Source: Nemertoderma westbladi (Eukaryota; Xenacoelomorpha; Nemertodermatida; Nemertodermatidae). Taken from it: a stretch of DNA of 64,000 nt. Of this stretch, positions 56,301-64,000 are shown piece by piece (the stretch's first letter is position 1; every line of letters begins with the position of its first letter). The stretch lies in the NCBI GenBank assembly GCA_032718475.1, contig JAUCBJ010009033.1:43412-107411 (forward strand). The letters are read 5' to 3'. A program made the translations under genes and the position numbers. The notes below the pieces were generated by a model. That model ran no database searches. It saw nothing but the letters and a program-made list of their open reading frames with translations, and was not told where the DNA came from.

Positions 56301-59300
56301 AAAAGTAGGAAGTTTAGTGAATTCTGCAAAAAATGGGGTATCAAACACGACCCTTTATCGCCATATCACCATGCCAATGGTTATGCTGAAGCAGCAGTGA
56401 AGAGCATGAAGCTATTTGTAAAGAAAACTTGTCCACCAGGAGATATCCGGAACGGAAATTTTTTCTCTCTCATATCTGCATATCTCAAACCTGTAAAATG
56501 TGTGCCTTCCAAACAATTACGGTACTGAATTACAGTAGGCCTACAGCTACAGAAATAGCAGTAGACCAAGCCCAGTATTCACCTTTCACAAAATTCAAAT
56601 TTCCCGCTTAAAAATTATAATTAATAACGCAAATTCAATTATTATGTCGCCACCAGGGCCGTACTATATACAGTACATACTGTATACATACTGTATATAG
56701 TACGCCTTTGGTCGCCACAGACTGACAGATCAACTCATTGGTCTTCAAGCCAAGCTGTGGTTCAAATCTAAAATCGGCCGGGGTCGCTTAAGGTAATGGG
56801 CGAGCTACGAAGATGCGCAGTGAAGTCTTAGCTAAGCTCTTGATGGAATTAAACGAAAATTAATACACTCGACCTCGACAATGTCATATATCTTAAAGGG
56901 CCTAAGTAAAAAATACATTTCTCAGGAAACTTTAATAACTTTTTATGATTTAGGCCCTTACAGCCTTATGATGAAATGAACATTTGAGAGATGCGCTATT
57001 TCAAAGCGGCTTCCCTTCTCCTACTTTATATCTTTGTTTTGGGGAGTAGCCCATCGAGTGCGTATTGAATGAGTCTTGTTGAATCATATTATGGGTCACA
57101 TTTTTCTCAAGCACGGTAGAGACACTCTGACACTACCATCTGTCCACCACTTCCTCTGCTACAAAACATCAATGCGATCTTCAGCAATAAACTTTATTTT
57201 CAAAGCGCAATGTTATCAGGTTATAGATGTGTCATGAGCGCAACTTGTTTCAATATGGTTTAATTAATGTGTAAGTAAATTCAAATACTGTATAATTGTA
57301 CGTACCTACTGGTTCAAAATCAATGGTAAAACTAGGCCTATAAGTGTGCAGGTATACTGTAGGGCCTAGCAACAGGTGTATGCCTATACTGTTTCAATTC
57401 AGTGTGTCATATTAGTGAATAGTGATTACATTGGTTATATTGACTGAGTTAGGCCTTTATAAAAAATACCAAATGTATTGGATACTAGGGTTCTCATTTC
57501 CACTGTCCGAGCTTGTTCGACCTAGTACAGTAGTGGTAGTAGTGCAGTAGTAACTAAAAGTAACTTAGTTATAGTCCCTTAATATGTCAGCATCAACATG
57601 TACAGTAGCCTTGTCAGTTTAACAGTTCAATATTTGAGGGCTATGGGGCCGACCTACGAAGATGAGCAGCCTTTGAATCTTACATATCAGGAATCAGGGC
57701 GGCGGCAGTGACTTTAACTTAAACGCAAGGGCATAATTTAATATTGTATTTCCAGGAATATAACAAAATAATTATTTATTACATGGGAAAAAAGTATAAC
57801 TTTTTTTCACTATTCTCGAGGCATTTTATTTACCGAGCGTCAGCGAAGTTAATAAAGGGTCGAGAGAATGGTCGAGAGAATATTGAAAAAAAATGTTCTA
57901 CATTTTATCCCATTAATAAATAATTATTTTGTTATATTCCTGGAAGTACAATATTAAATTATGCCCTTGCGTTTAAGTTAAAGTCGCCGCCCGCGCCCTG
58001 ATTCCTGATATGTAAGTATACTGTATGATAACTTTTGAGTGAGTGAATGGATTTTGCTCAAATTACTTGCAAACCTTTTCTACGTCGATGCTCTTTCAAT
58101 ATATGTAATAAAATTTAAGAAATTCCACCAAATATATTTTAATTTACTTTTTTCACCGGGAAAAAAAGTAAAATCAATGCATTCCTATGGGTTAGTTTTT
58201 TCCACAGGGAAAAAGAGTGAAACATTTTCTCCCGATTTTGAACTAAATTCGACCGAAAAAGTAACAATTTAAGAATAAAAATATATAATTGAAATACTAC
58301 AAAAAAATAAATATCGGATTAATTAAGACAGAGAGAGCGGTGTAAGCTTAAGAGCTACAAGCTTGCAAACTTAAGCAACTTTACAAACTGCTGGGCTGGT
58401 GTTGTACATGTTGACCATCATACTGTCCGAGAGTGGACCACACTGTATATAAACAACGCGAAATTAAATACTGTACAATGAGGAATAATTCTCGTTGCGA
58501 CATTATGCCGGTCTTACGCCTTCACCCTAATATAACAATTTTATAACAACTCGCAGGCCGCCCCTCCCCAGTTTTTTTCAAATTTCAATCAAATGTTGCG
58601 ACATTTGGTGTGATGATAGTTCGTCACTGTTTAATACTCTGTCTGACTGGTTGGATTGTTCAATTTTCAACTTATTATTTCGCAACAGCCATCCATCCAT
58701 ATCGATTTAACACTATTTAACCACATCCATGGGCTTTATTTTTTCAATTTTGGAATATTATCAAGGTATTCTTATTTTATATTCCAGGTTAAATACAAGC
58801 AACCATGTCCTATCTCTCTCTACCTGTGTAAAGCTTTTGTTGCGTATAAAAAGTTTATTTTTTCCCTTTCATTATTTAGATCTTGGAAGCTCGAGGGCGT
58901 ATAGGCGGGAGGATTAACACCGCTCCACCAATCATTTCACGCCTTTGTCCGTGCAGTTGGGATTTTGGGGCCTCCTGGCTGCATGGTTCCAGCGAATACC
59001 AACCAATCACTCTCCTTGCTGAAGAACTCAATATTACTTTAGTAGCAACTTCCGAATCATGGCCACCAATAACATTTATTCAAAACAGCGGTAAAATCAT
59101 CTCAACATATGATGTTTTAAAGGCCCACGGCAAAGGGGAAGATTTCGCGAAGAAATTATCGCGAATAACTTTCCAACGCGATAGGAGTCTTAAAGATGCA
59201 TTATCTGGAATGGGTTACAAAGAGTATCTATTAGACCCTCTGGTTAGAGGGGTCATAAGGTCAGTGGTAGAGATGGATGTGGCAGGGACCATTGATACGG

Positions 59301-60640
59301 TTTCTGCGAATCTCTTCAACGAAGGTGAAAGCTTTGGTGCTGAGGACGATATTCCATTACAAGGGTACACTGAAATGCTGGAAAGGTTTATTAATAGAGA
59401 GAATCTTGCAGACGATATTCAGTTAAATACGGAAGTTACTGGAATTGATTACAGTTCGGGAAACAGATTATTGCAAGGACTTCTTCCAGTTACAGTAACT
59501 GCAAAAGAAACAAAGTCAAACTTAAAGAAATCGATGACTGCTGATAAGGTTTGTTAGTTTCAATACAACCGAAACGAAAAAACATATAATAATTATTTTA
59601 ATAATTAATTATCAGCCTACTATTTAAGTTATAAATATTAACAACACCCCCATTAATTACTAGGTCTGCATATTATAGTCTGTATTTGTTACGGTTACTT
59701 CATTATTGATAATTTATTGATTATTAATTAATTATTTTGTTTCACAAGTTCGTACCTGTTGTATTATTAATTGTTACAATACACATATATTTAATTTAAT
59801 GGTTAATATAACATTTTCACTACTCACTGGAAATAATTTCTACGGCTTTCGGCTAAATCTCTGGCCACTCACTGTCTGTGCTAGAAGTAGTTAGACCAAT
59901 CAATGTTATCTACAGCAGGTACCGTAAACAATTATTTCTTTCAATTTCAGGTTATAGTATCAGTCCCATTGGGGGTGCTAAAGAGAAGAAGCATAGAGTT
60001 CAACCCGGAATTGCCGGATTCCTACCAGAAAGCCATTGACAACATCGGTTTCGGACTCCTCAACAAAGTCCGGGTAGAGTTCACGGAATCTCCGCCTCTC
60101 AGAGTTCCAGACACTCGTCTCGGGGGGGTTGTCATGGTAATCCCAGACAACCCAGAGGTTCCTGGGTATTTCTATTGGATCAACTTCAGCGAGATCTGCG
60201 ACGACATTGCAGATAATTCTGTTTTTATCGGGTTTATTGGAGGATTCCACGCGGAGATCAGCGAGAGCTGGTCCGATGAGGAAGTCAAAAAGATCGCAAT
60301 ATCTTCTTTAACGAGTTTCCTTTTATTGAAAGGCGATGAATCAGTTCATGTATCGCGCACTAGATGGCGTTCCGAACCTTTCACCTTCGGTAGTTACTCC
60401 TACCCCGCCCTGAACTCAACTATAGATGATTACGAAGCTTTAACCGCTCCCGTAGACGGAAGGGTTTACTTCACCGGGGAGCACACCGTGTTTGACTACC
60501 ACGCGACGGTACACGGTGCATGGATTAGCGGAGAACAGGCTGCGGCTAAAACTAACTTACATGACGTCAGCGTCGCCTTTAGAAATGCTCCTCACAGACT
60601 ATTAAATATGTTATTTATTTTATATATATTTCACATTTGA
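50321..60640 (+). CDS. Secreted FAD-dependent amine oxidase, polyamine-oxidase type
   Basis: Three exons, all phase 0: 50321-50467 (ACG|GTAAGT), 58880-59548 (TTTAG|ATC ... AAG|GTTTGT) and 59951-60640 (TTTCAG|GTT, TGA stop), giving 501 residues, the usual size for polyamine oxidases. Residues 1-22 form a signal peptide. The FAD-binding Rossmann motif GAGISG is at 29-34, followed by LEARGRIGGRI (Glu52 expected to hold the ribose) and DFGASWLHG. Exon 3 opens with VIVSVPLGVLK. Lys311 in GLLNKVRVEF lines up with the conserved flavin-proximal lysine of this family (Lys300 in maize PAO, from knowledge). YFTGEHT (445-451) and ATVHGAWISG complete the FAD site. The last 14 residues are hydrophobic, possibly a GPI signal or membrane tail. 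It should oxidise polyamines or related amines, releasing H2O2 and an aminoaldehyde, in the secretory pathway or outside the cell. Substrate cannot be told. Intron 1 (8.4 kb) is full of transposons. Confidence 0.9.
50543..51010 (-). repeat. Inverted copy of the repeat at 130-510
   Basis: In intron 1 of the oxidase. The block TTAGACTGGGTAGTTTTTGT onward and the block TTGGAGTTACGTACATTAAT are both matched by the left end of the window on the other strand. Confidence 0.8.
51052..51245. mobile_element. MITE with CGTACG-rich arms
   Basis: The ends are CTAAAGGCACATTTATACTC and, inverted, CTAAAGGCCCATTTATACTC, with GGCCGTACGACAGCCGTACG next to the left end and near-mirror sequence at the right. About 194 bp, CpG-rich against AT-rich surroundings. 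No target duplication recognised. Confidence 0.8.
51628..52060. repeat. 20-21-bp minisatellite (CAAAAACAATTATTCATCCCC)
   Basis: About 20 units in intron 1 with CATC, TACC and GATT variants. Frames stay open over 100 codons in several phases purely because of the repeat; the peptides (PKTIIHP, PKNNYSS, QKQLFIP) are phase variants of each other. Confidence 0.95.
52386..53814 (+). mobile_element. LINE fragment of a second family, RT with stops
   Basis: From 52816 one frame encodes RT blocks GLDEIPAEVWK, YRGICLLVVAAKIYNK, NGFRPSRST, VMTFVDFKKPFDSI (motif A), GVLQGDTLAPLLF (motif B), TDFADDIALLS (motif C) and NATKTEFM (motif D), interrupted by TAG at 53095-53097 and a TGA near 53315. It is cut off after ALSKM at about 53805. 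The upstream 52386-52800 part lacks an endonuclease but starts with the hairpin word GCCGAGTCAGCTCTCGGGGC, also found at the 5' end of the first LINE. Confidence 0.85.
53823..55910. mobile_element. 2.1-kb inverted-ended element with AACGTCCGACACC motifs
   Basis: It starts GGTCAATTCCAT and ends ATGGAATTGACC. Flanks are TTAA on the left and ATAA on the right, so a TTAA-type duplication with one change is possible. The motif AACGTCCGACAC occurs eight times, all on the plus strand (54187, 54354, 55123, 55152, 55495, 55508, 55705, 55886), often after diverged repeats such as CAATCAAACTACAAAAACTG. A C-run at 54750 and a G-run at 54995 form an internal inverted pair with TAACAGGAATG. No transposase visible. 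Confidence 0.7.
55911..56528 (+). pseudogene. LTR-retrotransposon integrase fragment (Ty3/Gypsy-type)
   Basis: It shows HQGRERMLARARQ, FWPGI, the zinc-binding CDQCE, and the three acidic catalytic blocks AADLF (Asp), TTDGGPQF (Asp) and GYAEAAVKS (Glu). The start codon at 55899 lies in the end of the neighbouring TIR element, so the true N-terminus is missing. After about residue 185 the sequence leaves the family pattern and stops. No LTRs, protease or RT were found beside it. Confidence 0.85.
56529..57678. other. Intron sequence with a short perfect-type palindrome
   Basis: GTACTATATACAGTACATAC and its complement form a hairpin at about 56655-56705. Otherwise featureless AT-rich intron. Confidence 0.5.
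57679..58016. mobile_element. 338-bp near-perfect palindromic MITE
   Basis: The arms run from CTTACATATCAGGAATCAGG at 57679 inward for about 120 bp, through AAACGCAAGGGCATAATTTA and AATTATTTATTACATGGGA, and are mirrored up to 58016. The small asymmetric centre (ACCGAGCGTCAGCGAAG) is shared with 31945-32097. Lies in intron 1 of the oxidase. Confidence 0.9.
58017..58879. other. Last part of oxidase intron 1
   Basis: AT-rich intron without a recognisable element. TTTCATTATTTAG at the end is the acceptor used by exon 2. Confidence 0.5.
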
Positions 60641-60710
60641 AAATTATTTTTTTTCTTTCTATTTTTAATGTTACTGTATCATTTATATTATATTTATGTG
60701 CGAATTAGTA

Positions 60711-60716
60711 AATAAA
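60711..60716 (+). terminator. Polyadenylation signal AATAAA for the amine oxidase
   Basis: AATAAA sits 70 bases after the TGA stop in an AT-rich 3' region; it overlaps a second AATAAA four bases later. Confidence 0.65.
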
Positions 60717-60849
60717 TAAATTACAGGTTTTCCGATGGCCAGGCGAACCGTTTCCCTGCTGTTGTTCGAGTCAGTTCTATAGGCCAAAATGTCATATGTT
60801 TAGGAAATTGACTGGTACAATCTTAGACCACCCCAGGTAGCATATCCAT

Positions 60850-61020
60850 CCATGTCCTTGGGATATCCCTAAATGGGAATTAGCTGGGGACATCGGGCGA
60901 TGTAAAAACTCAAATTCGGAGGGATATCCCTGGGAGATCCTCAGGAAATCACCAAATATTGTATTGAAATACGTTGGATATCCCAGGGATATCCCTGGGA
61001 TATCCCTTTTATTTTCTACT
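60850..61020. repeat. GGGATATCCC palindrome cluster
   Basis: GGGATATCCC/GGATATCCCTGGGAT words occur about six times, densest at 60970-61010 where alternating GGATATCCC and AGGGATATCCCTGGG form a compound palindrome. Confidence 0.75.
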
Positions 61021-61172
61021 CTGGACATCCCGGGCAGACTACTTCACAGCCAACCTATAAAAGTATGTTAAAGTCAGGAACCAACTGAATTTAGTAGCTG
61101 TAATACATAATTTGGCTGGGAGGTCCGGCTCCAGGGCAGTACTAACGGTCCGCGATGATACGCGCGCATCTA

Positions 61173-62844
61173 CAGTCGGGGTCTCAAAGTGCATCTGTTC
61201 TTTGAGATTTTCTCAAAGAACTAAAAGTGTCTCAAATTTCTAAAAGTGGTCCAAGAAAATGACAAAGTGTCCTCAAAGATTTCAAAGTAGTACTGTCAGT
61301 CATTTCATTGACTTTGAATATAGGGTAAAATATAAGTAATAAAAACCTCTATGAAACAATAAAGATGCCTCCAAAAAATACTGCAGTAATAAATATTTGT
61401 TACTGAAAGTAAGAATTAAACTTACTGCAGTAATAAAAAATTGTCTTTTTCTGCAGTAACAAATAATTTGTAACTGCAGTAGAAATTTTTATTCAATTAT
61501 TTATTAATATTGATTACTGCAGTATAAATTTTTATTCAATTATTTATTAATTTATTAATATTGATTATTGCAGTAATAAATATTTGTTACTGCAGTAATA
61601 AATATTTGTTACTTCAGTAATAAATATTTATTACTGCAGTAACTAATATTTAATACAGCAGTATTTTTTGTAGGTATTTTTATTGTTTCATATAGAGGAT
61701 TTTATTAATTTATATTTAGGCTCTTTAGAGACGCCGTAATTGCGGGCTATCGGAATGTGTTGGTATTTGTGTCATAGACAGTTTGTCTGTTGCCCTATCT
61801 ATATTAATGTATAGTACTAAAACTGTACTGTTTATAAATTTGTTTAGCCCACGTGAACGCCGAATACCTTTACCAATGCATTTCAATGGTCAACCAGCCA
61901 TACTTTGCCGCACTGTAAATTGTGTTATACAAAGTAAAGAATAACGATAGAGGCAGGAATAAAGATAAATGATTCAAGCGCACTAATTGGCTGTTCCCAT
62001 AGATGTTTTAGGCATTGTTGGTGCGCAATGCATACGGTCAGAGCGACCGCCCAGTCTGCCAAAATCTATTATGTAATCAAATGGTACCACAAGCCAAGCA
62101 AAGCATGTGACAGTTCTTTCCGACTCTGCACCTGTTTGTTTGAAGGTCGCCGTCCGTGGGTGGCTACTCACTAGCTGTGATTGATAGTTTAAACTGGGTG
62201 CCGCTTTGCCAGAAGGCGGTACACATCAATTGAATATGAGGCAAACATTTAATATGCTCAAATATAAACGCCAGCGGCAGGGGATATTTTAATATCTCTA
62301 TTAAGCTAAAACAACACAAGATTGTAGCCGTTCTATCGTACTTGAAAGTCGAAAGCCTTTCTTAGTTATTAAGAAGGAATTCTCGCGCTCTCGTCACCAT
62401 AGTTATCATATTAATTAAACAGTTAAGGTAGTACGGTTTGACCTGAGGTGACTAATTAAATGAATAACAAATGTTATTACAAGCTTTCTCTCAACAGGGC
62501 TTCTTTAGGTCATTATAATGAAACTGCGTATACACAGAGACACTACAGTGCAGTTTCTCTTATATTAATTGTTAATCTGATATTGTATTATGTTATTAAA
62601 ATAATCAATCTTGTCAAGCATTAATCTTGTTTCACTAATTATGTTCCATGTATTATTTTAATGAATGTTTTTTAGAAAGACTTTAGGGTGCCGTAAATTC
62701 AATTTCTACTTGCGACCGAAAACCCATCCCGTAATGACCGCAGGAACCTCAATTTGATAAAGGAGTAATGTAATGACTTTTAGACACTTTTAGAAAAACT
62801 TTGAGAAAATCTCAAAGAACAGATGCACTTTGAGACCCCGACTG
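61173..62844. mobile_element. Tc1/mariner-type element, non-autonomous
   Basis: TA (61171-61172), CAGTCGGGGTCTCAAAGTGC at the left and the exact inverse ending GACCCCGACTG, TA (62845-62846) at the right. The arms match for about 65 bp, including GTTCTTTGAGATTTTCTCAAAG, itself partly palindromic. CAGT ends with TA duplication are diagnostic of the Tc1/mariner group. No transposase frame remains. Another inverted element (61336-61709) is nested in it. Confidence 0.85.
61336..61709. mobile_element. Nested inverted-repeat element with CTGCAG palindromes
   Basis: The ends TAATAAAAACCTCTATGAAAC and the inverted GTTTCATATAGAGGATTTTATTA enclose an array of TTACTGCAGTAATAAATATT-type palindromes (about ten CTGCAG sites or close variants). 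Confidence 0.8.
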
Positions 62845-62846
62845 TA

Positions 62847-64000
62847 TAATGATACTGTACTAAAGCCCAAGATTAGTTTTATCGTATTTAGATCAATTAT
62901 GGGTGCCGTTGTAGAGATAACATGGTGTGTGACGAAAAAACGTTCAAGAAGATTACTAGAGATCGAAAAGGCCGTCCAACTCGCGTTCCTCCATGTTGGA
63001 GCGGATGAAATATCGAAGGTGGCGGCGTCCCTTTGGCTGACAAGGAAAAGGGAGCGACTTCAAAACATGTATCTCTACTTAAATATTAATATTAAGATTA
63101 ATGAAAATAATCATTAATAAAATAATAAATTTATATAGCACCTTTCCAAAGATAAGTACAAGACTCTCACATGGCAATATCCACATGTAATTGTATCAAT
63201 ATTATATTATCATTCAACACTGGTTCAAAATATGATAGACTAACAATTACTTAAAATAAAAACAATCATGTTGTGACTACAATAACTTTAATTTAAGAAT
63301 TTAAGATACAAATGTTTTTAGTTTTAAATTTTATTGACTATATACTTTTGGCTCTAAAACTCGTGCTCGTCAACCTACGAAAAGAAAATGGAAATCAATA
63401 TGGGTGCCAACAAACCAAAGAAAGGAATGATAATTAAGGATCATCTCCTGCAATAGCGCCCATCTTCAGATGGTCAAAATACCCTTTTTTGACATGCATG
63501 CAGCTACAGATTGAAAGCGTACATAATTCATTCTGACCTACAGTAAGACACTAAGGAATGATACATTTAGTTAATTTGGACTGCGAAATGGATGTAGGAC
63601 ATTCGGTCCCGGACAATTCGGTTCCAAAACACTAAATACATGCGACATAATTGTCCTGCTTCCCTGGAAAATAGATATTTTGCAGAACTAAATATAATAT
63701 TGGTACTGTAGTATATGACCAGACCATAACATGGACCACTAAACATAGGTAATTAAGTTGAGTATATTCCATTGCCTATCAATTATTGTTGTTTTTACGG
63801 GATTGAATCAATATCTCTATCAACGCTGTGTCTCACAACATAATACGAGCACTGCAAAATGTTTTGTTTAACATTTGTTCGCGCTTTCGAAGACCTTTAG
63901 CAGTTTAACCTGCCAAAATTTATATGTCTTTTCGTTAATTAAAACCACTTTAGCATACGACAATAATTTATGCTAATACGCAAAACATTAGCCGAAGTCA
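62847..64000. other. Non-coding right end of the window
   Basis: A 95-codon frame starting inside the Tc1-like end (62830-63117) has no recognised motif and is probably chance. A GGACATTCGGTCCCGGACAA repeat-like word lies at about 63598. No other feature is supported. Confidence 0.45.

Noticed and set aside
52816-56528. A single retroelement with RT then integrase
   Set aside because: The RT is LINE-type and the integrase is LTR-type; they are separated by a TIR element and lack LTRs, protease or RNase H.

Overview
The window is animal nuclear DNA, AT-rich and extremely repeat-rich, with spliced genes (GT-AG introns, one of 8.4 kb), secreted EB/EGF-type proteins, LINEs, a Gypsy-type integrase and many terminal-inverted-repeat (TIR) transposons. 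The frequent AGGCCTA and TACCGGTA words and the mix of elements look like a marine invertebrate; an echinoderm, hemichordate or other non-vertebrate deuterostome would fit, but the species cannot be fixed from this sequence.

Host genes are few. (1) 785-1329, minus: the 5' end of a secreted EB/EGF-like cysteine-rich protein. (2) 13812-15582, minus: a small single-pass membrane protein with one EGF domain, reassembled from three exons with matching phases. (3) 44385-47327, plus: an unbroken 980-residue coiled-coil protein. (4) 50321-60640, plus: a complete three-exon, 501-residue FAD-dependent amine oxidase of the polyamine-oxidase type with a signal peptide, whose first intron is packed with mobile elements.

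Everything else is mobile or satellite DNA. From the left: a 3.1-kb 12-bp minisatellite (2.9-6.0 kb); a fold-back array (6.1-6.8 kb); a nearly full-length decayed LINE (6.8-10.15 kb); a long-TIR DNA transposon carrying a 10-bp minisatellite (16.6-20.0 kb); and a 7.5-kb element at 24423-31900 with 1.33-kb TIRs, an exact 6-bp target duplication (CTCTAT) and AG...CT termini. This last element is Polinton/Maverick-like in its ends, but its inner arms are expanded satellites of self-complementary 22-bp monomers, and its core holds only a decayed zinc-finger/acidic/coiled-coil gene. Next come a TTAA-flanked piggyBac-like element with an inner 163-bp satellite (32.2-33.7 kb), GC-rich hairpin repeats (34.4-35.7 kb), a roughly 460-bp GATC-rich satellite (36.7-38.2 kb), a deleted second LINE copy (40.7-41.7 kb) and a palindromic element (43.2-43.96 kb). 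The right end holds a Tc1/mariner-type element (61173-62844) with another inverted-repeat element nested in it.

The strongest candidate for something undescribed is the 24.4-31.9 kb element: nested inverted repeats at three scales (22-bp hairpin monomers, mirrored satellite arms, kilobase TIRs), outward-facing tRNA-like Pol III promoters inside both TIRs, and an unrecognised cargo gene.
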